Assembly: GCA_964496575.1 (NCBI GenBank)
Contig: CAZCAC010000024.1
Coordinates: forward strand, 1 to 64,000
Source of the DNA: CAZCAC01 sp964496575
GTDB lineage: Bacteria; Planctomycetota; UBA1135; GCA-002686595
Reading direction: 5' to 3'
Length of the DNA stretch: 64,000 nt
Each line of letters opens with the position of its first letter. Position 1 is the stretch's first letter. The notes below the pieces were generated by a model that was not told the origin of the DNA, searched no databases, and saw only the letters and a list, made by a program, of their open reading frames with translations. Below are positions 1 to 7,973 of the stretch, piece after piece. The position numbers and the translations under genes are program-made.

Positions 1-2
1 CC

Positions 3-308
3 GACGACTCGGGCGACGTCCCGGTCGACGCGGTCTTCGTGGTCAAGGCCAATTCCTCCCCCCTGCCCCCCCCCCCCCCCGCGAGGGTCGGAGCGCCAGC
101 ACGCTCCGGCCCTCGCCCTGTTTCCGGCGCCGGTCGTGCTGATCCCCACGGCGGGACGAGCGCAATCGCTCCCGGCGCCGGGAGAGCCGCCCCGGGATTC
201 CCCGATGGGGCGAACCGCAGGCGAGGCACGCCGTTTGCTGGCGTGAGGCGCCATTGCCCGCTGCGGCGGTTGAGCGCCTCCGTCCCCCTCGCTACCCTTC
301 GCGCGTGA
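3..308 (+). CDS. Possible 3' end of an upstream gene (truncated by window edge)
   Basis: The frame opens at the window edge and begins with a plausible protein stretch (DDSGDVPVDAVFVVKANSS). It then crosses a 15-C tract, after which the translation is Arg/Ala/Pro-rich and looks like non-coding sequence. The frame ends at a TGA at 306-308 that overlaps the GTG of the next gene as GTGA, the coupling style used elsewhere in the window. Either the gene really ends here, or an indel in the C tract hides an earlier stop. I do not recognise the product. Only the first 20 or so residues look like real protein. Confidence 0.3.
   Translation, partial: DDSGDVPVDAVFVVKANSSPLPPPPPARVGAPARSGPRPVSGAGRADPHGGTSAIAPGAGRAAPGFPDGANRRRGTPFAGVRRHCPLRRLSASVPLATLRA
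66..80. repeat. Homopolymer of 15 C
   Basis: An uninterrupted run of 15 cytosines is visible, preceded by a six-C run at 58-63. It lies inside the possible end of the upstream gene, so a one-base change would alter that protein's C-terminus. Such tracts can be phase-variable, but they are also common sequencing and assembly error sites. Confidence 0.9.
81..304. other. Sparse region before the ABC operon
   Basis: I see no convincing protein here. The region contains a perfect 16-base palindrome at 169-184 (CTCCCGGCGCCGGGAG) and further GC-rich inverted repeats, which could form a terminator-like hairpin for the upstream gene. A TACCCT hexamer at 293-298 sits at its right end. Confidence 0.4.
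293..298 (+). promoter_or_regulatory. Candidate -10 hexamer of a leaderless promoter
   Basis: TACCCT matches the TANNNT form of a -10 box. It ends six bases before the GTG at 305, so transcription would begin at or next to the start codon. The same layout occurs before four other genes in this window. No clear -35 box is visible. Confidence 0.4.
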
Positions 309-1276
309 TCCAAGCCCACCACCTGACCCGGAAGTTCGGCCGCCTCGTCGCGGTCGACGACGTCAGCTTCGAGATCGACCGCGGCGAGGTCGTCGGTCTG
401 CTCGGGCTGAACGGAGCCGGCAAGACCACCATCCTGCGAATCCTGGCCGGCTTCCTCCCCGCGAGCGCGGGGGGCGTCAGCGTGGCGGGGTTCGACGTCC
501 TCCGCCAGTCGATGGAGGTGCGCCGCCGTATCGGCTACCTCGCCGAGTCGGTGCCGCTGTACCGCGAGCACCGCGTCGAGGAGATGTGCGAGTTCCAGGG
601 GCGGCTGCACGGGCTCTCCCGGAGCGAGCGCAAGACCCGCATTCCCGAGGTGCTCGAGCGCGTCGGCTTGCTCGATCGAAGGCGCCAGCTGGTCGGTCAC
701 CTCTCGCGCGGCCTGCGCCAGCGCGCCGGCATCGCCGTCGCCCTCCTGCCCAACCCCGAGGTCCTGATCCTCGACGAGCCGACCAGCGGCCTCGACCCCC
801 TGCAGCGGATCGAGGTGCGCCGCCTGATCCAGGGGCTGGCCGCCGAGCACACGGTGATCCTCTCCTCGCACATCCTCCCCGAGATCGAGGCGGTCTGCCC
901 GCGGGTCCTGATCCTCGACCAGGGGAAGCTCGTCGCCGACGGCACTCGCGAGGAGCTGGTCGAGACCCTCGGGGAGCAGAGCCACATCCGCCTGGAAGCG
1001 GATTTCCGCGGCGAGGCCGCCGGCGCGCTCGAGGCTCTCGGGAAACTGAGCGGGGTCAGCGGCGTCCGGGTCGACGAGGAGAACGGCGGGTACCGCTCCC
1101 TCTCGATCGACTGCGAGCACGACCTGCGACGCGAGATCGGCGCGCTCGCCGCCGGCGAGGGATGGGTGGTCGGTGAGCTCGTCTGGGTGGAGGCGACGCT
1201 CGAGGAGCTCTTCGCGCGGATCGCGCTGAGACTCGAGACTCCGGCGGATTCGTCCGAGGCAGGGGGGGAAGCCTGA
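305..1276 (+). CDS. ABC transporter ATP-binding protein, GldA-like
   Basis: ATP-binding subunit of an ABC-2 type exporter, 323 residues from the GTG at 305. Walker A is GLNGAGKT at about 34-41. The signature is LSRGLRQR near 133-140, a departure from LSGGQ that is common in ABC-2 ATPases. Walker B VLILDEP is at 153-159, and the switch histidine is in LSSH near 189. A C-terminal domain of about 90 residues follows. The GTG fits the start of the ABC homology, and a longer frame from 254 only adds low-complexity residues. It overlaps the permease gene by one base (TGATG). With the next three genes it forms a Gld-type operon. The substrate is unknown. Confidence 0.93.
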   Translation: MIQAHHLTRKFGRLVAVDDVSFEIDRGEVVGLLGLNGAGKTTILRILAGFLPASAGGVSVAGFDVLRQSMEVRRRIGYLAESVPLYREHRVEEMCEFQGRLHGLSRSERKTRIPEVLERVGLLDRRRQLVGHLSRGLRQRAGIAVALLPNPEVLILDEPTSGLDPLQRIEVRRLIQGLAAEHTVILSSHILPEIEAVCPRVLILDQGKLVADGTREELVETLGEQSHIRLEADFRGEAAGALEALGKLSGVSGVRVDEENGGYRSLSIDCEHDLRREIGALAAGEGWVVGELVWVEATLEELFARIALRLETPADSSEAGGEA

Positions 1277-2013
1277 TGCGTGGTCTGATCACGATCTACC
1301 GCCGAGAGCTGGCGGCGCTCTTCCTCTCTCCGCTCGCCTGGCTGCTGCTGGCGATCTCGCTGGGACTCAGCGGTTGGCTGTTCGTCGACTTCCTGAGGAG
1401 GACGAATGGAGACATCACCTTCTCCCTCGCTCTGGCCGGTGGGGGGTACGGGCACTACTGGGCTTTCATGCTGTTCCTGCCGCCGCTGCTGACGATGCGG
1501 ATGATCAGCGAGGAGGCGCGCACCGGAATGCTCGAGTTCCTGCTCACGGCGCCCGTCTCCGATCGAGCCGTGGTGCTCGCCAAGTTCCTCGCCGCGGTCA
1601 GCTTCATGGGGGCTCTCTGGCTCTCGATCCCCGCCTACGCAGCTGCCCTGCAACTGGTCGGCGCACCGCCGGACTGGCCCCCGGTGATCGGTGGGTATAT
1701 CGGAGCGCTGCTCGTGTCCGGACTCTTCACCGCGATCGGGCTCCTGGCGAGCGCGCTCTTCGGCACGCCGGCGCTCTCGGCCTTCGTGGCCCTCACCGTC
1801 AGCTTCGGCATCCTCGTGATGCCGCATCTCGCCGGCCTGGTGCAGTGGGAGTGGCTGGGGGCCATCGTGGGTGCGGTCGACGTCGTCGCGCACTTCCAGA
1901 GCTCCTTCCTGCTCGGGGTGGTGGACACGCAGGTTCTGGTCTTCTTCTTCGCGTGGACCGGCTTCTTCCTGTTCCTGGCGATCCGCGCGGTCGAGGCGAA
2001 GCGATGGCGGTGA
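1276..2013 (+). CDS. ABC-2 type permease, GldF-like
   Basis: Membrane subunit of the ABC exporter, 245 residues with about six hydrophobic segments. The cytoplasmic stretch after the second segment, with EEARTGMLEFLLTAPVS, is typical of ABC-2 permeases such as GldF and NosY. It sits between the ATPase gene, which it overlaps by one base, and the GldG-like gene, which overlaps its end by ten bases, so the three are likely translated together. In Bacteroidota GldA-F-G is needed for gliding. In other phyla the same set occurs without gliding, so motility should not be assumed. Confidence 0.9.
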   Translation: MRGLITIYRRELAALFLSPLAWLLLAISLGLSGWLFVDFLRRTNGDITFSLALAGGGYGHYWAFMLFLPPLLTMRMISEEARTGMLEFLLTAPVSDRAVVLAKFLAAVSFMGALWLSIPAYAAALQLVGAPPDWPPVIGGYIGALLVSGLFTAIGLLASALFGTPALSAFVALTVSFGILVMPHLAGLVQWEWLGAIVGAVDVVAHFQSSFLLGVVDTQVLVFFFAWTGFFLFLAIRAVEAKRWR

Positions 2014-3602
2014 AAGACAACGTGGCGAGCGAGCCGGTGCGCTCCACCGGAACCGTGTTCCGCTTGCGCACCCTCGCGCTGGTGCTCTTCAACGTGGCGT
2101 TGGCCCTGGGGATCACCCTCGGACTGATCTGGCTCGCCGGGCGACCGGGAGTCCGCCAGCGCCTGGACCTGACCGCGGACGGGGGCAACACCCTCGATCT
2201 CGAGCTCACCCAGATCCTGGACCGGCTCCCTGGAGAGATCCGGCTCGACTCCTTCTTCCGCCCCTTCGACCCGCCGTTGCAGCAGGTGGGGGGGCAGATC
2301 CAGGAGGAGATGTTCCGGATCTTGCTCCTCGCCAAGGAGTATCGCCCCGGGCTCGTCGAGTTCCGGGATCACCCCTACGCGACGCCGGGTGCGGGCGGCG
2401 AGGAGCTGCTCGCGACGATGCGCTCCTTCGGGCTCAACGAGTCCAACACGGTCGTCGTCTCCACCGAGGACCGGAAGGCTGTCTTCAAGCTGCTCGGTGA
2501 CGTCGCGGAGATCGACCTCGGCAACCCGATTAGCCACCAGGGTCAGTACCGTCCGCCGGAGCTGCGCTCCTTCGTCGGGCAGGAGGCGCTGGCCAAGGCG
2601 ATCCTCAAGGCGACGCAGGGAGAGCGGCCGCTGGCGATCTTCTCCCAGGGGCGCGGCGAGCGCGAGATCTTCTCCGACGACGACCGGGCGATGGGGCGGC
2701 TGCACACCGCGCTGGTCGACGACGGCTTCCGCGTCGAGACCTGGGACCCCGAAGAGGACGGCGAGGTTCCGGAAGGCTGCGCGGTGCTGGCGATCGTCGG
2801 CGCCGAGGAGCCCTTCTCCGACGAGGCCCTCGGTTGGATCGCCGAGTACGTCCGCGGTGGCGGCAGCATGATCGCCGCCCCCGGGCTGGAGTTCTCCAGC
2901 GGCCAGGGATCGGTCGCCGACCTCCTGACGCACTTCGGAATCTTGACGAGCCCGGGGATCGTCTGCCGGCCGATCATCGGCGCCGACGGCCTGGCGAAGC
3001 TCGAGGACCCCCGCGTTGCCGGGGTGGTCATCCGCGCGGACGGGATGCTCGCCCGCCACCCGATCACCGAGCCGCTGCGCCAGGGAGGGCGCCGGGTGCG
3101 CATCGCCCTGACCCGCTCCTTCGAACGCGGGCGCCCGCCGACCGGCGGAAGCCTGCTCGACCTCCTGCGCGCCGACGAGCTGTGCTGGGAGGAGGTCCCC
3201 GACGCTCGGGGCAACTACAACTACATGCCCGACCAGGGGCGCGAGCGCGGCGGACCCTTCAGCGTCGCGATGACCTCGGTCTTCCCGCCCACCGAGGTCG
3301 GCCCCGCGCCGCCGCCGGGGACGAACCCGCTGCGCCCCGAGTGCCGGGCGCTGGCGCTCGGCTCCTCCGATCTCTTCGCCAGCGCGGTCTTCGACAGCAA
3401 CCGCGACTTCCTGCTCAACGCCTTCAACTGGGCGGCGAGCCGGGAGTTCCGCGTTTCGATCACCCCGCAGGCCCGCACCGTCCGGCGCCTCGACCTCGGC
3501 GTCGATCGCACCCTCTTCCACCTCGGCCTGATCGCCGGGTGGACGCTGCCGCTGCTGTGCTTCGCGCTGGTCGTGTTAACCTGGTTGCGGCGCCGCCGCT
3601 GA
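2004..3602 (+). CDS. GldG-like ABC transporter auxiliary protein
   Basis: Membrane-anchored protein of 532 residues. A transmembrane helix near residues 20-42 is followed by a long soluble domain of the GldG/ABC-2 auxiliary type (opening phrase RQRLDLTADGGNTLDL) and a second helix at the C-terminus just before an RRRR end. Two helices around an extracytoplasmic domain match the GldG family. The ATG at 2004 overlaps the permease by ten bases, and an upstream extension in this frame is only a shadow of the permease gene. It probably works as part of the exporter. The ligand is unknown. Confidence 0.88.
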   Translation: MAVKDNVASEPVRSTGTVFRLRTLALVLFNVALALGITLGLIWLAGRPGVRQRLDLTADGGNTLDLELTQILDRLPGEIRLDSFFRPFDPPLQQVGGQIQEEMFRILLLAKEYRPGLVEFRDHPYATPGAGGEELLATMRSFGLNESNTVVVSTEDRKAVFKLLGDVAEIDLGNPISHQGQYRPPELRSFVGQEALAKAILKATQGERPLAIFSQGRGEREIFSDDDRAMGRLHTALVDDGFRVETWDPEEDGEVPEGCAVLAIVGAEEPFSDEALGWIAEYVRGGGSMIAAPGLEFSSGQGSVADLLTHFGILTSPGIVCRPIIGADGLAKLEDPRVAGVVIRADGMLARHPITEPLRQGGRRVRIALTRSFERGRPPTGGSLLDLLRADELCWEEVPDARGNYNYMPDQGRERGGPFSVAMTSVFPPTEVGPAPPPGTNPLRPECRALALGSSDLFASAVFDSNRDFLLNAFNWAASREFRVSITPQARTVRRLDLGVDRTLFHLGLIAGWTLPLLCFALVVLTWLRRRR

Positions 3603-3616
3603 CCCCGGCGAGACGA

Positions 3617-5377
3617 ATGAAGCCGCTCAACACGATCGTCCTCCTGCTCCTGCTCCTCGGCCTGGGCACGCTGATCCACTGGCAGCTCGCGAAGGAGAAG
3701 GGCGGCGAAGTGGACGTCGACCTGCGCCTCTTCGAGGGCGTCGACGTCCGGCAGGTGACGACGATGCGGATCGACAACATCGAGCGCTCGCTCAACCTGC
3801 GCCTCGAGCGCGACGTGCAGGGGGAGTGGTACCTCACCGATCCGATCGTCTACCCGGCGGCGCGGAGCATCGTGAAGCTGCTCCTCGACGACATCGCCGG
3901 CGCCAAGATGATGGTGGTTCCCGAGGAGGAGTGGGGCGAGGAGGAGCTCGGCTTCGCGCCGCCGAAGATCGTGCTGGAGATCGACGAGAAGACCGCCGAT
4001 GGTCTCGAGACGCATCGCGTCGAGATCGGTGCCAAGGACATCGACGGCAAGCGCGTCCACGTGCGAGTCGACGGCCGCTACCTCCGAGCGCTGGTGCGCC
4101 TGTACACCACCCTCAACCGCGACCTGCACGAGTTCCGCTCACAGCGCGCGATGCACCTGGCCCCGCAGGAGATCGTCGAGGTGCACCGCACCGGATCGGT
4201 GATCCACGAGATCGAGAGCGAGCCCGTGGACTACACGACGCAGGCCTTCCGCGACGGCGACTCGTGGCGCTCGACGGTGCCGTTCGAGGCGCTCCTCGAT
4301 CCGCTGGACATCTCGGTCCTGGTGATGGGCACGGCGGCGCTGAATGTCGACCGGTTCGTCGAGGACGAGGTGGTCGACCTCGCCGACTACGCGCTCGACC
4401 AGCCGCTGGTCCGGATCGAGGTGGTCACCTCGTCCGGGGCCAGGGAGACGCTCCTCCTGTCCCGGCGCGGTAACTCCGGGCGCTGGTACGTCAAGCGCGA
4501 CGGCGCCCCTCACGTCTGGACGATCGAGCCGGAGAAGGCGGGGCGGCTCCTGTACCCCTACGAGCAGATGCTCGAGCGCCACTTCATGCGGGCCACGCGG
4601 CGCGACGTCACCGCGCTGACCCTGACGCGCCCGGGGAGCGAGCTCCGCCTGGAGCGCGGCGCGCGCAGCTGGACCGTCGCCCGCAAGCCGGAGGGCGGCG
4701 AGTGGGGCCCCGCCCTGCCGGCGAGCTGGCGTGAGGTCGAGGACGTGCTGGCGCGCCTGGAAGAACTCGAGGTCGGCGGCTTCTTCCTCGACCGGCCGAT
4801 ACCGGAGGCCCCGGCTCCCGGAGGATGGGAGTGGGGGGTCCGCGTCGAGGCCGCGGGGCGAGCCGCCGGAGGATCGATCGGCGGCGCGTGCCAGGGCGCC
4901 GAGGGCCAGGACGGCGTGCTGTTCCGGCGCGACGGGGACGAGGTGGTGGGCTGGATCGACCCGTGGCTGGCCGAGCTCGCCGGGAAGCGCCTCGACCAGC
5001 TGCGCTCGACCGACCTCTTGATGCTCGACGAGGTGGAGCTGTCGGGGCTGGTCCTCTCGCGCGGGGAGGAGGAGCGCAGCTACCAGCGCGACAACCGCGG
5101 GATCTGGCGCGAGGTGGGGGTGGAGACGGAGGCGGTCGAGCTGCTGCCGCTGCTCGATCCGCTGATCTTCCTGCGCGCCTCGGAGCACCTCGAGGAGCCC
5201 GAGGAGCTGGTCGACCCGATCTCCGTCGAGTTCCGCCGCTTCCGCGGCGACCCGGTGAGCTTCACCGTCGGGCGCGGGGAGGGCGAGCTCGCCGCCCGGA
5301 TCGCGATCGGTGAGGGCGTCTCGGTGGCCAAGGTCGGCGAGCTGCACGCGCGGCTGGTCGGGCTCTTCACCCCGTAG
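3617..5377 (+). CDS. DUF4340 domain-containing membrane-anchored protein
   Basis: 586 residues. An N-terminal helix (about residues 6-22) is followed by a long soluble region resembling DUF4340, a family of unknown function almost always found behind GldG-like genes. The ATG at 3617 lies 14 bases after the GldG stop, and the longer frame that starts within GldG is not coding. It is the last gene of the ABC operon and is likely an extracytoplasmic partner of the exporter. No catalytic motif is visible. Confidence 0.85.
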   Translation: MKPLNTIVLLLLLLGLGTLIHWQLAKEKGGEVDVDLRLFEGVDVRQVTTMRIDNIERSLNLRLERDVQGEWYLTDPIVYPAARSIVKLLLDDIAGAKMMVVPEEEWGEEELGFAPPKIVLEIDEKTADGLETHRVEIGAKDIDGKRVHVRVDGRYLRALVRLYTTLNRDLHEFRSQRAMHLAPQEIVEVHRTGSVIHEIESEPVDYTTQAFRDGDSWRSTVPFEALLDPLDISVLVMGTAALNVDRFVEDEVVDLADYALDQPLVRIEVVTSSGARETLLLSRRGNSGRWYVKRDGAPHVWTIEPEKAGRLLYPYEQMLERHFMRATRRDVTALTLTRPGSELRLERGARSWTVARKPEGGEWGPALPASWREVEDVLARLEELEVGGFFLDRPIPEAPAPGGWEWGVRVEAAGRAAGGSIGGACQGAEGQDGVLFRRDGDEVVGWIDPWLAELAGKRLDQLRSTDLLMLDEVELSGLVLSRGEEERSYQRDNRGIWREVGVETEAVELLPLLDPLIFLRASEHLEEPEELVDPISVEFRRFRGDPVSFTVGRGEGELAARIAIGEGVSVAKVGELHARLVGLFTP

Positions 5378-5456
5378 CGCGCTTGAGCGACGCCCGGGTT
5401 TCGTCTAGGCTGCCCTAACAGGACCCGAACTTCTCGCCGTTGCCCGAGCGATCTCG

Positions 5457-7973
5457 ATGAGCTCTTCACCCCAGGAACCCGCGTCCCCGTCCTCCGTCCG
5501 CGCCCCCGCGCGCGGTGGCCAGCGCCTCTCCCGGAGCGGCGGAGACGTCGTGAGGATCGCGCGGGCCCTGCGCGACGATCCGGAGCTGCGCGACGGCCTG
5601 GAGCACTGGCGGGAGCTGCCCGCCCGACCGGCGATCTCCGAGCCCTTGCCCGAAGCCCTCGACCCGCGCCTCGCTGCGGTCCTGCGCGAGCGGGGACTGG
5701 GCGAGCTCTACGCCCACCAGGCGCGGGCGATCGCGCACGCCCTGGCCGGCGAGGACGTCCTGGTGGCGACGCCGACCGCGTCGGGCAAGACGCTCTGCTA
5801 CACGGTGCCGGTGGTGCAGTCGCTCCTGGAGTCGAAGGGCGCGTCGCGCGCTCTGTTCCTCTTTCCGACCAAGGCGCTCTCGCAGGATCAGTCCGCGTCG
5901 CTCACCTCGCTGGTGGAAGCGGTCGGCGAGCCGTGGCATGCGCACACCTACGACGGCGACACTCCACCTTCGGTGCGCCGCACGCTGCGCGACCGCGGCC
6001 ACCTGATCCTGACCAACCCGTGGATGCTGCACACGGGGATCCTGCCCAATCACTCCAAGTGGGCGGAGCTGTTCCGCGACCTCCAGTACGTGGTGATCGA
6101 CGAGGTGCACACCCTCTCGGGGGTCTTCGGTTCGAGCGTGGCCAACGTGCTGCGGCGACTGATCCGGATCGCGCGCCACTACGGCAGCGAGCCGCGGTTC
6201 CTCTGCTGCTCGGCGACGCTGCGCGACGGCGGCGCCCACGGGGAGCGGCTGCTCGGGCGCCGGCCGGTGGTGGTCGACCAGGACGGCTCGCCGTCGGGTG
6301 CGCGGCTCTTCAGCGTCTACAACCCGCCGCTCCTGAACCCGGTCGCCGGCCTGCGCGCCAACGCGCTCGAGCAGGCGCGGCTCCTCGCCCGCCACCTCTG
6401 CGGACCCGATCACCAGACGATCTTCTTCTGCCGCCGCCGCACCGCGGTCGAGGTGTTGACGCGCTACCTGCGGGCGGAGGCGAACGAGCTCGGCCTGCGC
6501 CCCGAGGAGGTGCGGGGCTACCGCGGCGGGTACCTGCCGCTGCAGCGTCGCGAGATCGAGGCGGGGCTGCGCTCCGGCGAGGTCAAGGTGGTGGTCAGCA
6601 CCAACGCGCTCGAGCTGGGGATCGACATCGGCAGCCTCGACGTCGCGGTACTGGTCGGCTACCCCGGCTCCCAGGCCTCCTTCTGGCAGCGCGCCGGCCG
6701 CGTGGGCCGCCGTGGGAAGCCGAGCCTGGTGCTGCAGATCGCCCAGTCCGATCCCGTCGATCAGTACCTCGCCCAGCACCCCGACTACCTGTTCGGCGCG
6801 CCGCAGGAGCGGCTGGCCACCGACCCCGACAACCTGGTCATCCTCTCCGAGCAGCTGAAATGCGCCGCGTTCGAGCTGCCCTTCCGCGACGGGGACGAGC
6901 CGGGGCGCCTCGACGACGTCAGCTATCACTCCGCGCCGCACGCCGGCGAAATCCTCGACTACCTCGCCGAGGAGTCGGACTTCCTGCTGAAGCGTGACGG
7001 CTCGTGGTACTGGATGGCGGACGCGTACCCGGCGCAGGACGTCTCGCTGGAGGGCGGCGAGCCCGACAACGTGATCATCCTCGACGTCGAGACGGAGAAG
7101 GCGATCGGGGAAATCGATCGGGAGAGCTCGATCACGACCGTGCACGAGGGCGCGATCTACCAGATCGAGGGCGAGACGTGGATCGTCGAGCGCTTCGACT
7201 ACGCCAACCGGCGCGCGTACGTGCGGCAGGTCGATACCGACTACTTCACCGACGCGCAGACCGACAGCGAGGTGCGGGTGCTGCGCCTGGAGGAGCGCCT
7301 GCGGCGGACTCGCGCGGAGGCGCCTGTCGCGGACCCGATTCTCCCCGACGCGACCCCTTCGGTCGGCGAGGCACCGCTGTTCGCGGATGGCGAGGACTGC
7401 TCCGTCTGGCGCGGGGAGGTGCACGTCACCACGCTGGCCACCCAGTACAAGAAGATCCGCTTCTACACCCGCGAGAACGTCGGCGCCGAGGACATCGTGC
7501 TGCCGCCGGAGGAGCTGGACACCGAGGCGTTCGTGCTGACGCTCTCCGAGGAGACCGCCGCGGAACTGGGCTTGCACGGCGGCGATCGCGGCGCGGCGTG
7601 GCACGGCGTCGGCCACCTCGTGCGGCGCGTGGCGCCGCTCTACGTGCGCTGCCAGCCGCGCGACCTGGGGATCTCGGCGCAGGTGAAGTCGCCGCACTTC
7701 GAGTGCCCGGCGCTCTTCCTCTACGATCGGGTGCAGGGCGGCGTGGGGCTCAGCGAGCTGCTCTTCGCCGGCTACCGGGAGGTGCTCACCGCGGCGCTCG
7801 CGGTGGTGCGCGGCTGCGGCTGCCAGGGGGGCTGCCCCGCCTGCGTCGGCCCCCCGGAGGAGGTCGGCCCGCTCGGCAAGAGCACGGCGATCGCGATCCT
7901 CGAGCACCTCGCCGGCGGGCCCGCGCCCACCGCCGTCGAGGTGGGCGAGGACGAGGCGGGCGGCGAACCGTGA
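5457..7973 (+). CDS. DEAD/DEAH-box DNA helicase with C-terminal zinc domain, MrfA (YprA)-like
   Basis: Superfamily 2 helicase, 838 residues. Motif I TPTASGKT is at about 105-112, DEVH at 215-218 and SAT near 252-254, and the second RecA domain contains the phrase STNALELGIDIG. Near the C-terminus are four closely spaced cysteines (C787, C789, C793, C796) matching the zinc-binding MZB domain. In Bacillus, MrfA with MrfB removes mitomycin-type DNA lesions, and the homologous pair follows here. The stop overlaps the next GTG by three bases (GTGA), so the two proteins are probably made together. I infer a role in DNA repair. Confidence 0.92.
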   Translation: MSSSPQEPASPSSVRAPARGGQRLSRSGGDVVRIARALRDDPELRDGLEHWRELPARPAISEPLPEALDPRLAAVLRERGLGELYAHQARAIAHALAGEDVLVATPTASGKTLCYTVPVVQSLLESKGASRALFLFPTKALSQDQSASLTSLVEAVGEPWHAHTYDGDTPPSVRRTLRDRGHLILTNPWMLHTGILPNHSKWAELFRDLQYVVIDEVHTLSGVFGSSVANVLRRLIRIARHYGSEPRFLCCSATLRDGGAHGERLLGRRPVVVDQDGSPSGARLFSVYNPPLLNPVAGLRANALEQARLLARHLCGPDHQTIFFCRRRTAVEVLTRYLRAEANELGLRPEEVRGYRGGYLPLQRREIEAGLRSGEVKVVVSTNALELGIDIGSLDVAVLVGYPGSQASFWQRAGRVGRRGKPSLVLQIAQSDPVDQYLAQHPDYLFGAPQERLATDPDNLVILSEQLKCAAFELPFRDGDEPGRLDDVSYHSAPHAGEILDYLAEESDFLLKRDGSWYWMADAYPAQDVSLEGGEPDNVIILDVETEKAIGEIDRESSITTVHEGAIYQIEGETWIVERFDYANRRAYVRQVDTDYFTDAQTDSEVRVLRLEERLRRTRAEAPVADPILPDATPSVGEAPLFADGEDCSVWRGEVHVTTLATQYKKIRFYTRENVGAEDIVLPPEELDTEAFVLTLSEETAAELGLHGGDRGAAWHGVGHLVRRVAPLYVRCQPRDLGISAQVKSPHFECPALFLYDRVQGGVGLSELLFAGYREVLTAALAVVRGCGCQGGCPACVGPPEEVGPLGKSTAIAILEHLAGGPAPTAVEVGEDEAGGEP

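Noticed and set aside
1374..2003. Long open frame running through the permease gene into the GldG-like gene
   Set aside because: Before 2004 the frame is a shadow of the permease gene with Arg-rich composition. Homology begins at the ATG at 2004.
5375..5400. Degenerate third copy of the tilS/hemN repeat
   Set aside because: Only a CGTAGCGCG-like stretch and a distant GCCCG match. The rest of the element is absent.
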